Positions 15,893-23,917 of a DNA stretch of 36,242 nt are shown one piece after another. The notes under the pieces were generated by a model, which was not told the origin of the DNA, made no database searches, and saw only the letters and a list, made by a program, of their open reading frames with translations. Within the stretch, counting starts at the first letter, position 1. The number at the start of each line of letters is the position of its first letter. A program made the position numbers and the translations under genes. Origin of the DNA: an uncultured Lachnospiraceae bacterium (GTDB lineage: Bacteria; Bacillota; Clostridia; Lachnospirales; Lachnospiraceae); contig CATJPU010000201.1 in assembly GCA_949742505.1 (NCBI GenBank), positions 1-36,242 on the forward strand. The letters run 5' to 3'.

Positions 15893-17812
15893 ATGAAGAG
15901 ATTTAGGGTATTAAAGAAATCTGGCATATTCATTTGTACATTGTTCTTAACCTTAGCTGCAGGAGCGGCAGTTCAGGCCAAAGACGTCGGAGACTACACT
16001 GACGTACATCCGGGGGACTGGTTCTACCGGACTGTGGCGGACGTTTCGGAAAAGGGACTGATGACAGGGACGAACGAGACAACTTTCGGACCGGCCCGGA
16101 ATTTAGAAAGAGGGCAGCTGGCGACAATTTTATACCGCATGGCCGGAGGTTCAGATACGGAATATACGTATATCTTTCCGGATGTAGCGGACGGAATGTT
16201 CTATTCGGTACCGGTAACCTGGGCGTATCAGGCGGATGTTATTACCGGTTATAACGACGGCACATTTGGTCCCGGCGATAAGATTACCAGAGAACAGTTA
16301 GCCACGATGCTTTACAGATACGCGGAAAAATTCGGGATGGATACTTCCGCAAGCGGTAATATTTACGAATATCCGGACGGTAACAGCGTTACGGACTTTG
16401 CGAGAGACGCTGTCTCATGGGCGGTGGGTTCGGGTATTATCAAGGGAGATAAGGGAAATATTAACCCCCAGGGAGATGTAAGCAGAGCGGTGTGTGCGAC
16501 GATGATAGCCAGGTTCATTGCGCCGCCTTCTGCAGCGCCGTCTGTAACTGGGGCTCTGCATGTGGACGGAGGCAGACTCTGCGGAAGCGACGGAACTGGG
16601 GTACAGCTGAAGGGAATCAGTACCCATGGTCTTGCGTGGTTTCCTGAGTATGTCAATGAAGACTGCTTCCGGCAGCTTCATGAGGAATGGAAGGTGAATG
16701 TGATTCGTCTTGCCATGTATACGGCGGAATCCGGGGGCTATTGTACGGATGGAGACAAAGAAGCATTAAAGAATCTGATTCGTAAAGGCGTTGCATATGC
16801 GAAGAATCAGGATATGTACGTGATTATTGACTGGCACATTTTATCAGACTGTAATCCTAATATGCACCGGAACGAGGCGAAGGAGTTTTTTGCAGAGATG
16901 TCGGCGGAGTATGCGGATGAGAAGCATGTTCTGTATGAAATCTGCAACGAGCCAAACAGCGGAACCGGCTGGGGAGAGATTAAGTCCTATGCGGAAGAAG
17001 TGATAAGTGTGATCCGCGCTCATGATGAAGACGGAGTAATTCTTGTGGGAACGCCTAACTGGTCCCAGTTTGTAGATGAGGCGGCTACGGACCCGATTAC
17101 GGGCTATGATAATATCATGTATACTCTTCACTATTATGCGGCGACTCATACCGATGATTTGCGAAACCGAATGGCAGCCGCGCTGGATAAGGGGCTTCCA
17201 GTCTTCGTGTCGGAATATGGAATCTGCGACGCCAGCGGCAATGGCGCTATCAATGAAGAACAGGCAAATCAGTGGATGGAACTTCTCGACAACCGGGGAA
17301 TCAGTTCTGTAGCCTGGAATCTGTCTAATAAGGCGGAAACTTCTGCGATACTCAAATCGTCCTGTCATAAAACCAGCGGGTTTGAGGAAAGCGATTTGAG
17401 CGATTCAGGGAAATGGCTCTACAATATGCTGACCGGAGAGCGAAGGCAGACTGGTTCCGATGAGAAGGAAAAGGAAGAAGATTCCGGAGAGTCTGAGGAC
17501 GGGAATACGCTGACAAGCGGCGATATCAGGATTCAGGCGAGCATCAAAAACAGTTGGGAAGAAGGGGGTAAGAAGGTATATCAGTACGAGCTTGTACTGA
17601 AAAATATGGCTGACAGAGCATGTACCAGCTGGGAGATTGCGATTCCATTTCACAGCGATATCACGTTATCGAGCGGATGGAACGGCAATTACAGGGTGGA
17701 CGGAAAAGTTCTGCACATTACGTCAAAGGAGTATAATGGAAAGATTCCGGCAGGCGGGACGGCGTCCGATATCGGATTTATCGTAAAGGGCGGGGATGGG
17801 ATTCAATTTTGA
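15893..17812 (+). CDS. surface endoglucanase: 3 SLH repeats, GH5, CBM2-like
   Basis: A 639-residue secreted glycosidase. A signal peptide (about 1-29, ending VQA-K) leads to three S-layer-homology repeats (about 32-80, 92-145, 155-205) with the TFGP and REQLATMLYR pattern, which bind the protein to cell-wall polymer. A GH5-type catalytic domain follows (about 218-515) with general acid Glu353 in ICNEPNS and nucleophile Glu441 in VSEYG. A Glu/Ser-rich linker leads to a CBM2-like carbohydrate-binding domain (about 541-639) with NSW, TSWEI and SGWNGNY. The predicted substrate is a beta-1,4-glucan or a related plant or mucilage polymer. No oligosaccharide transporter adjoins it. GAGAGGG precedes ATG 15893. 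Confidence 0.9.
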   Translation: MKRFRVLKKSGIFICTLFLTLAAGAAVQAKDVGDYTDVHPGDWFYRTVADVSEKGLMTGTNETTFGPARNLERGQLATILYRMAGGSDTEYTYIFPDVADGMFYSVPVTWAYQADVITGYNDGTFGPGDKITREQLATMLYRYAEKFGMDTSASGNIYEYPDGNSVTDFARDAVSWAVGSGIIKGDKGNINPQGDVSRAVCATMIARFIAPPSAAPSVTGALHVDGGRLCGSDGTGVQLKGISTHGLAWFPEYVNEDCFRQLHEEWKVNVIRLAMYTAESGGYCTDGDKEALKNLIRKGVAYAKNQDMYVIIDWHILSDCNPNMHRNEAKEFFAEMSAEYADEKHVLYEICNEPNSGTGWGEIKSYAEEVISVIRAHDEDGVILVGTPNWSQFVDEAATDPITGYDNIMYTLHYYAATHTDDLRNRMAAALDKGLPVFVSEYGICDASGNGAINEEQANQWMELLDNRGISSVAWNLSNKAETSAILKSSCHKTSGFEESDLSDSGKWLYNMLTGERRQTGSDEKEKEEDSGESEDGNTLTSGDIRIQASIKNSWEEGGKKVYQYELVLKNMADRACTSWEIAIPFHSDITLSSGWNGNYRVDGKVLHITSKEYNGKIPAGGTASDIGFIVKGGDGIQF

Positions 17813-17843
17813 TAGCGGAATGCAAATGGAATGAAAAGCTATA

Positions 17844-19052
17844 TCAGGACGGCAGTTTGATAACAGACTGCTGTCTTTCATTGATAAAGGGAGTCTGGTA
17901 ACGTTCGGTGACGACGGATTCGTATAAATCTGCGGCATAGATATCCGTATTTAGCATGGAGCTGCCGGGAAAATCCAGAAGCTTTTTCTGTGATAATCTG
18001 GTGATAACCGGAATCTGTGACTTTCTTTTTATCAGTCCTAACAGGGCGGCGTCTGCTTCTCTGAATCCCAGCATCCGGGCATAGAAAATGCGGCCGGCCT
18101 GACCGTAATTTGCCATATCCTGTCTGGCGATTTCTAACAGGATGTGAAAAAGAGATCGGCTGATACGGCTGTAGGTCAGTTCTTTTGTCTTCAGAAGTTC
18201 GCAGAACTGTTCCAGATTCAGAAAATCATTGCGGCAGTTTACGATGCGGTTGGCGAGTTCAGGATTCACATCTGCATAGCGGGTCAGACTGTCCGCAGTC
18301 TCTGATAACAGTCTGGCTTTAAGAAGAAGAGAAAAGTCATTGCTCTGTATAGGGAATTTTTGGCGGTAAGCGTTCTGGATTGCGGCAAGGCAGTCTTTGG
18401 GAATTTGCCGTTCTATTACGGAAGGAGAGTCAATATTTGCCCGGATAGCGGAGGCGGAACTAAAATCATGACTGATTGCGGTATCATGGTATCCGGCTCC
18501 GGTCCGGCGGATGGTGTATGCTCTTATAGGACTGTCTAGTCGTTTCAGCGCTTTTAGGTATTCGATTCCCAGAATATTATTTGGCGCAGAGAGGATTCCG
18601 GCGTACTGCTTCAATGCCTGCTGTCTTGCCAGAGGGAAAGAAAGGCCCGCTTTCAGGGCGTCTTTCAGGGAAGCCTTATAGTCGTCCGGCTCTTCTGCTA
18701 AGATGTCTGCGATTTCTTCCAAAATCTGTATCTCGCCGCATTCGCTTCCGAAACAGACGGCGTCCACACAGCCGAGTTTATCAAGGAGAGAGACGGCGCC
18801 CATGGCAAAATATTCTGCGCTGGAGACGGCGTAACATACCGGAAGCTCCATAACCGCCGATACGCCGGAGAGCAGGGCGCATTTAGTCCGCAAATGTTTA
18901 GGCATAATGGCGGGAGCGCCCCGCTGAACGAAATTGCCGCTCATGACGGCGATGACAGAATCGGCTCCGGTAACCTTCTTTGTCTGCTCGATGTGGTACA
19001 AATGACCTTTGTGAAATGGGTTATATTCGGTAATCAGTCCTGCGACTTTCAT
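17844..19052 (-). CDS. tmcAL: tRNA(Met) cytidine acetate ligase
   Basis: A 402-residue nucleotidyltransferase-fold enzyme. TmcAL of Firmicutes uses acetate and ATP to form N4-acetylcytidine at the wobble position of elongator tRNA-Met. The N-terminal GLITEYNPFHKGHLYHIEQT carries the HxGH nucleotide-binding motif (His14, His17) and is diagnostic. VMSGNFVQRGAPA, MELPVCYAVSSAEYFA and CFGSECGEI are further family blocks. The length is normal. ATG at 19052 follows AAGGAGATTCTC on the minus strand. It is convergent with the endoglucanase. In relatives tmcAL often lies near pta-ackA, as it does here. Confidence 0.92.
   Translation of the reverse strand: MKVAGLITEYNPFHKGHLYHIEQTKKVTGADSVIAVMSGNFVQRGAPAIMPKHLRTKCALLSGVSAVMELPVCYAVSSAEYFAMGAVSLLDKLGCVDAVCFGSECGEIQILEEIADILAEEPDDYKASLKDALKAGLSFPLARQQALKQYAGILSAPNNILGIEYLKALKRLDSPIRAYTIRRTGAGYHDTAISHDFSSASAIRANIDSPSVIERQIPKDCLAAIQNAYRQKFPIQSNDFSLLLKARLLSETADSLTRYADVNPELANRIVNCRNDFLNLEQFCELLKTKELTYSRISRSLFHILLEIARQDMANYGQAGRIFYARMLGFREADAALLGLIKRKSQIPVITRLSQKKLLDFPGSSMLNTDIYAADLYESVVTERYQTPFINERQQSVIKLPS
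17848..17875 (+). terminator. weak hairpin after the endoglucanase, inside the tmcAL 3' end
   Basis: GACGGCAGT (17848-17856) pairs with ACTGCTGTC (17867-17875) with one wobble, then TTTC. It is 36 bases beyond the endoglucanase stop but lies in the last codons of the opposing tmcAL. A role as the endoglucanase terminator is plausible, not certain. Confidence 0.3.
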
Positions 19053-19140
19053 GAGAATCTCCTTGTATAATGATTTTAAATTGATTATACTATAGAAAGA
19101 AAATTACCGCAAATACCTGAGAACTTCCTTTTTATGGAAT

Positions 19141-19188
19141 GTGTGAACGGGTTACTGTTCATACGTCTTCTGGAGGACGTGGGTTGAA
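19141..19188. repeat. GTTACWGTTCA hairpin repeat, copy B
   Basis: GTTACTGTTCATACGTC (19151-19167) matches copy A at 15 of 17 positions. ACGTC (19163-19167) pairs with GACGT (19176-19180), and TTCA (19158-19161) with TGAA (19185-19188), repeating copy A's fold with different bases. An inverted head, GTGTGAAC (19141-19148), precedes it and can pair with GTTCATAC. It lies in the mgtE leader. Confidence 0.55.
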
Positions 19189-19319
19189 TTAGGCAAATAT
19201 CTCTTAGCAGACGGAGTAACATTCGGGCGAACTACCGACTAACGGAAACTAAGCCGCTCAGAGAGGAAGGATGAGTGTTTGCGGGCTCTGAGTCAGACAG
19301 CAGAAGAAGGGGGTGCAAG
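19189..19319 (+). promoter_or_regulatory. structured leader of mgtE
   Basis: The 267-base gap before mgtE holds several pairings: CTTAG (about 19202) with CTAAG (about 19249), a TTCG/CGAA mini-stem (about 19222-19231), and a perfect CTCAGAG (19257-19263)/CTCTGAG (19286-19292) stem that ends 28 bases before the start codon. An AGGAAGG sequence sits in its loop. It may be a regulatory leader for a magnesium transporter, but it lacks the conserved blocks of the M-box riboswitch. Unassigned. Confidence 0.35.
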
Positions 19320-20762
19320 ATGGGAATGAAAAATAATATGAATCCTGTTACTGCGGAAGAATGGGGACAGGCTGTTGCGTCCAGCGAATTTGATTATGAT
19401 TACGCGGACGAGCGGGAGGAACTGACCATTGAACGTATTCAGCGGATGCTGGAGCTTCGGAAGTTTAAGGAATTGAAGGATGAGTTAGAACACAATATGT
19501 ACCCCGTTGACCTTGCAGATATATTGGAGGAAGTAAATGAAAAACAGCTGGTGCTGATTTTCCGTCTGCTTGTGAAAGAGGAGGCGGCAGAGACATTTGC
19601 CTACATGAACAGCGATTTGCGAGAGGTGCTGATTAATGCGCTGACGGATTCGGAGCTTGAGGAAGTCATGGAGGAGATGTATTTGGATGATACGGTTGAC
19701 GTGCTTGAGGAAATGCCGGCGAATGTGGTTGACCGTCTTCTTATGGCGACCGACGAAGAGAAAAGGGTGCAGATTAACCTGCTCTTACAGTATCCGGAGG
19801 ACAGCGCCGGAAGCGTAATGAATGTGGATTATATCGCGCTTTCGAGGGATATGACGGTAGAGGAGGCAATTCTTAAAATCCGGCAGGTAGGTCTGAATCG
19901 GGAGACCATTTATACATGCTATGTGACGGAGAAAAAGAAGCTGATCGGCGTGGTAGATATTAAGGATCTGCTGACCACCGGAGAGTCCAGAATGGTGGAA
20001 GAGATTATGGACACGAACATGCTCTATGCGCATACGACTGACGACCAGGAGGATGCAGCCAGAACTATTATGAAATATGGTCTGATTGCCCTGCCGATTG
20101 TGGATCATGAGATGTGCATGGTCGGTATTGTGACGGTTGACGACGCGATGCTGGTATTGCAGGAAGAGGAAACGGAAGATATCAGCAGGATGGCGGGCGT
20201 CAATCCTGGAGATGATTCTTATTTTGGAACAACTGTATTCGAGCATGTAAAAAGCAGGCTCCCATGGCTGCTGTTCCTGATGCTGTCCGCGACGGTGACT
20301 CAGATGATTATGAACAGTTATGAGGCGGCTCTTGCCCTGATGCCGCAGATTGCGGGATTCGTGCCCATGCTGACCGGTACCGGAGGAAACTGCGGCTCCC
20401 AGAGTTCTACGCTGGTGATTCGGGGGCTTGCGGTTGGCGAGATTGAGTTCGGGGATTTGTTTAAGGTCATCTGGAAAGAGGTAAGAGTAGCTGTGTGCAT
20501 CAGCCTGATTCTTGCGACGGTGAACGGCGTGCGGATTATGCTGATGGGCCAGGGGGATGCGCTGATGGCGTTTACCATTGGAGTGACCATGGCATGTACG
20601 GTTGTGATTGCAAAAGTGGTGGGATGTACGCTGCCTCTGGCGGCGAAAAAGGTGGGGCTGGACCCGGCGATCATGGCGACGCCGCTGATTTCAACCCTGG
20701 TGGATATCAGTACCATCAGCGTGTATTTTGCGATTGTGAGCTATGTGTTCGCACTGGCGTAA
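19320..20762 (+). CDS. mgtE: magnesium transporter MgtE
   Basis: A 480-residue Mg2+ channel/transporter. The N-terminal acidic superhelical domain (about 40-145, LADILEEVNEKQLVLIFRLL, EEMYLDDTVDVLEEMP) is followed by a CBS pair (about 150-270) and a membrane domain with five helices (about 300-480). The membrane domain contains the family signature TGTGGNCGSQSSTLVIRG. In the known structure the cytoplasmic domains sense cellular Mg2+ and close the pore. ATG 19320 is chosen over a GTG at 19275, because AGAAGGGGG lies just before it. A candidate leader structure precedes it. Complete and probably functional. Confidence 0.95.
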   Translation: MGMKNNMNPVTAEEWGQAVASSEFDYDYADEREELTIERIQRMLELRKFKELKDELEHNMYPVDLADILEEVNEKQLVLIFRLLVKEEAAETFAYMNSDLREVLINALTDSELEEVMEEMYLDDTVDVLEEMPANVVDRLLMATDEEKRVQINLLLQYPEDSAGSVMNVDYIALSRDMTVEEAILKIRQVGLNRETIYTCYVTEKKKLIGVVDIKDLLTTGESRMVEEIMDTNMLYAHTTDDQEDAARTIMKYGLIALPIVDHEMCMVGIVTVDDAMLVLQEEETEDISRMAGVNPGDDSYFGTTVFEHVKSRLPWLLFLMLSATVTQMIMNSYEAALALMPQIAGFVPMLTGTGGNCGSQSSTLVIRGLAVGEIEFGDLFKVIWKEVRVAVCISLILATVNGVRIMLMGQGDALMAFTIGVTMACTVVIAKVVGCTLPLAAKKVGLDPAIMATPLISTLVDISTISVYFAIVSYVFALA

Positions 20763-20863
20763 TTGCTGCAAAAAAAAGAAAGCTTCTAGGGCCATATTCG
20801 CTCAGAAAAGGAATTCTGTAGATTGCAAAATATAATCATATACTAAACATGGAGGTGAAGACA

Positions 20864-21397
20864 GTGAATGTATTAAGAAAAGAAGAAGTCTATACAATAG
20901 ATGATATTTATGTTTTGCCAGATGGAGAGCGTGCTGAATTGATTGATGGAAAAATATATTACATGGCTCCACCTAATACAAAACATCAGAGGCTGGTTTC
21001 TGACTTACATTACCAGATAAAAGACTTTATTAAACGGAATCATGGTGAGTGTGAGGTATTTCCAGCTCCATTTGCAGTATTCTTGAATGAGGATGATATA
21101 AATTATGTTGAGCCGGACATATCTGTTATCTGTGACAAAGACAAGATAACAGACAGGGGATGTAATGGCGCCCCGGATTGGGTTATTGAAATTGTTTCAC
21201 CAGGGAACAGGTCAATGGACTATTTTACAAAATTGTTTAAATATCGAACGGCAGGCGTCAGGGAATATTGGATTGTTGATCCTGCAAAAGAAATGGTTAC
21301 AGTATACAGATTTGAAAAAGAGACAATGGAAGAATACTCTTTTGGTGAGAATGTACCTGTTGGAATTTATGAAGAATTTTCTATCGCAGTAGAGTAA
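20864..21397 (+). CDS. Uma2-family putative restriction-type endonuclease
   Basis: A 177-residue protein of the Uma2/DUF820 family, which has a PD-(D/E)XK nuclease fold. Family marks are the YTIDDIYVLPDGERAELIDG opening, EPDISVICD, PDWVIEIVSP, the DYFTKLFKYRTAGVREYW block and the final WIVDP. The cellular role of Uma2 proteins is not established; they are often found in many copies and near mobile DNA. GTG 20864 is preferred, with GGAGGTG at 20851-20857; an ATG at 20849 lies upstream inside the site. The gene is visibly richer in A+T than mgtE and pta on either side, which suggests later arrival. Confidence 0.85.
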   Translation: MNVLRKEEVYTIDDIYVLPDGERAELIDGKIYYMAPPNTKHQRLVSDLHYQIKDFIKRNHGECEVFPAPFAVFLNEDDINYVEPDISVICDKDKITDRGCNGAPDWVIEIVSPGNRSMDYFTKLFKYRTAGVREYWIVDPAKEMVTVYRFEKETMEEYSFGENVPVGIYEEFSIAVE

Positions 21398-21546
21398 TTT
21401 TCAAAAAAGAACCCTTTCGTATCATCACATAGGAGTATGGAGCTGCGATTTTGAAGTCTGTGCCGGTAGATACATGGAGGAAATTCCAATCGCCGGATTG
21501 CATGGGAAATAAAACATGTTGACAGGAATTTAACAGGAAAGAAACC

Positions 21547-21575
21547 TTGTCCATGAGGATTCTTTGTATTATAAT
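21547..21575 (+). promoter_or_regulatory. promoter of pta-ackA
   Basis: TTGTCC at 21547-21552 and TATAAT at 21570-21575 with a 17-base spacer lie 40 bases before the pta start. Confidence 0.7.
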
Positions 21576-21614
21576 AAAATTATCTGAGAAAATATGGAAA
21601 GGAGTCTTTAAATC

Positions 21615-22619
21615 ATGGGATTTATAGATGAAATCAAAGCAAAAGCAAAGTCAAATGTTAAGACAATCGTTCTTCCGGAGACAGAGGACGCAAGAACCTA
21701 CGAGGCTGCAGAGAAGATTTTGAAGGAAGGCACCGCGAAGCTGGTTCTGATTGGAAGCGAGGAAGAAATCGCAAAGAATAAAGGTTCTTTCGATATTTCA
21801 GGGGCAGTAATCGTAGACCCTGCAACCAGCGATAAGACGGAAGAGTATATTGCCAAACTGGTAGAACTTCGCCAGAAGAAGGGTATGACAGAAGAGCAGG
21901 CAAGAGAGCTTCTGCTTAAGAGTTATACTTACTACGGCGTTATGATGGTGAAGATGGGCGACGCAGACGGCATGGTATCCGGAGCATGCCATTCCACAGC
22001 GGATACCTTAAGGCCATGCCTGCAGATTTTGAAGACTAAGCCGGGAACCAAGCTGGTATCTTCTTTCTTCGTTATGGTAGTGCCGGATTGCGATATGGGC
22101 GAGAACGGAACCTTCGTATTCTCCGACTGCGGTCTGGAGCAGAATCCGGATTCTGAGAAGCTGGCGGCTATTGCTCTGTCTGCAGCAGAGTCCTTCAAGC
22201 TCTTAGTGGGCGATGAGCCGAGAGTTGCCATGCTGTCACACTCCTCTATGGGAAGCGCGAAGCATGCAGATGTAGATAAGGTAGTAGAGGCAGTGAAGAT
22301 TGCCAAAGAGAACGCGCCGGAGGGCGTGATGGTAGACGGCGAGCTTCAGCTTGACGCGGCGATCGTTCCTTCTGTGGGCGCTTCTAAAGCGCCAAACAGC
22401 CCGGTTGCAGGTAAGGCAAACGTGCTGGTATTCCCGGATCTGGATGCTGGAAATATCGGATACAAGCTGGTGCAGAGACTGGCAAAGGCAGAGGCTTACG
22501 GACCAATGACCCAGGGAATTGCAGCGCCGGTAAACGACCTGTCCAGAGGATGCAGCGCAGACGATATCGTTGGCGTTGTTGCAATTACAGCAGTACAGGC
22601 TCAGGCAGCTGACAAATAA
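21615..22619 (+). CDS. pta: phosphate acetyltransferase
   Basis: A 334-residue short-form enzyme that converts acetyl-CoA and phosphate to acetyl-phosphate, the first step of the acetate/ATP pathway. Family blocks are IVLPETEDARTYEAA, GDADGMVSGACHSTADTLRP, FSDCGLEQNP, MLSHSSMGSAKH, VDGELQLDAA and the end-region PVNDLSRGCSADDIV. The length equals the clostridial type, without the N-terminal regulatory domain of enterobacterial Pta. AAAGGAG precedes ATG 21615. ackA follows after 23 bases, so they form one operon. It also supplies acetyl-phosphate, which can phosphorylate response regulators. Confidence 0.97.
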   Translation: MGFIDEIKAKAKSNVKTIVLPETEDARTYEAAEKILKEGTAKLVLIGSEEEIAKNKGSFDISGAVIVDPATSDKTEEYIAKLVELRQKKGMTEEQARELLLKSYTYYGVMMVKMGDADGMVSGACHSTADTLRPCLQILKTKPGTKLVSSFFVMVVPDCDMGENGTFVFSDCGLEQNPDSEKLAAIALSAAESFKLLVGDEPRVAMLSHSSMGSAKHADVDKVVEAVKIAKENAPEGVMVDGELQLDAAIVPSVGASKAPNSPVAGKANVLVFPDLDAGNIGYKLVQRLAKAEAYGPMTQGIAAPVNDLSRGCSADDIVGVVAITAVQAQAADK

Positions 22620-22642
22620 GAAATGAAGAGAGGTAGATACCA

Positions 22643-23830
22643 ATGAATGTATTAGTGATTAATTGCGGAAGTTCATCTTTAAAATTCCAGTTAATTAACT
22701 CAGAATCCGAGCAGGTTCTTGCAAAGGGGCTCTGCGAGAGAATCGGAATTGACGGACGGCTGACCTACCAGCCGGCAGGCGGGGAGAAGGCAGTTTCTGA
22801 GAAGGCTATGCCCACCCATACAGAGGCAATCCAGTTTGTAATCGACGCGCTGACAGACGAAAAGACCGGTGTGGTTCAGAGTCTGGATGAGATTGGCGCA
22901 GTCGGCCACCGGGTGGTACATGGCGGCGAGAAGTTTACCAAGTCTGTTGTGATTACAGACGAGGTAAAAGCGGCCATTGAAGAGTGCAACGACCTTGCGC
23001 CTCTTCACAATCCGGCCAACTTAATCGGAATCAATGCCTGTCAGTCTTTGATGCCGAATACTCCGATGGTGGCTGTATTTGATACCGCGTTCCATCAGAC
23101 CATGCCGGAGAAGGCATATATGTACGGTCTGCCATATGAATACTATGACAAATACAAAGTAAGACGTTACGGCTTCCATGGCACAAGCCACAGCTTTGTA
23201 TCCAAGAGAGCGGCGGAACTTGCTGGAAAGTCATATGATTCGGTGAAGACTATCGTATGTCATCTTGGCAACGGCGCAAGTATCTGCGCGGTAGAGAACG
23301 GCAAGTCCGTAGATACTTCCATGGGCCTGACTCCTTTGGAGGGTCTGGTAATGGGAACCCGTTCCGGCGATATTGATCCGGCGATTATGGAATTTATCGC
23401 AAAGAAGGAAGGACTTGACATTGCAGGTCTGATGAATGTGCTGAACAAGAAGTCAGGCGTAGAAGGTGTGTCCGGAGTGTCCAGCGATTTCCGGGATTTG
23501 GATCAGGCGGCCGACGAAGGAAATAACCGGGCGAAGATTGCACTGGATGTATTCATTTACCGCGTTGCGAAGTATGTAGGGGCTTATGCGGCTGCTATGA
23601 ACGGCGTCGACGTGATTGCATTTACAGCCGGTATCGGCGAGAACGCAGGGAATGTACGCGCGGGCGTATGCATGTACCTTGGCTATCTCGGTATTGAGAT
23701 TGATGAGGAAGCTAATAAAAAGCGCGGAGAGGAGATTACCATTTCCACAGCAGATTCCAAAGTAAAGGTTATGGTGGTTCCTACCAATGAAGAGCTTGCA
23801 ATTGCAAGGGATACAGTTGCGCTGGTGTAG
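22643..23830 (+). CDS. ackA: acetate kinase
   Basis: A 395-residue enzyme that converts acetyl-phosphate and ADP to acetate and ATP. Signature blocks are [15 protein letters not shown] at the N-terminus, [58 protein letters not shown] and [13 protein letters not shown]. All substrate and phosphate-site residues of the ASKHA fold appear intact and the length is normal. It is second in the pta-ackA operon and followed by a terminator at 23882. In many relatives the next genes would be DUF177-rpmF, which here lie about 11.8 kb downstream. Confidence 0.97.
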   Translation: MNVLVINCGSSSLKFQLINSESEQVLAKGLCERIGIDGRLTYQPAGGEKAVSEKAMPTHTEAIQFVIDALTDEKTGVVQSLDEIGAVGHRVVHGGEKFTKSVVITDEVKAAIEECNDLAPLHNPANLIGINACQSLMPNTPMVAVFDTAFHQTMPEKAYMYGLPYEYYDKYKVRRYGFHGTSHSFVSKRAAELAGKSYDSVKTIVCHLGNGASICAVENGKSVDTSMGLTPLEGLVMGTRSGDIDPAIMEFIAKKEGLDIAGLMNVLNKKSGVEGVSGVSSDFRDLDQAADEGNNRAKIALDVFIYRVAKYVGAYAAAMNGVDVIAFTAGIGENAGNVRAGVCMYLGYLGIEIDEEANKKRGEEITISTADSKVKVMVVPTNEELAIARDTVALV

Positions 23831-23881
23831 CGCGGAGAAATAGAACAGAATTGGAAGATGGTTTCCAATGTGAAATTAAGC

Positions 23882-23909
23882 GGGGCTTCTTAATAGAGGC
23901 CCTGTTTTT
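23882..23909 (+). terminator. intrinsic terminator of pta-ackA
   Basis: GGGGCTTC (23882-23889) pairs with GAGGCCCT (23896-23903) with wobbles over a TTAATA loop, followed by GTTTTT. It separates ackA from the convergent regulator gene that ends at 23918. Confidence 0.75.
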
Positions 23910-23917
23910 GCTTTGAG

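Noticed and set aside
19053..19319. M-box magnesium riboswitch ahead of mgtE
   Set aside because: The stems present do not contain the conserved M-box blocks, so only an unassigned structured leader is reported.
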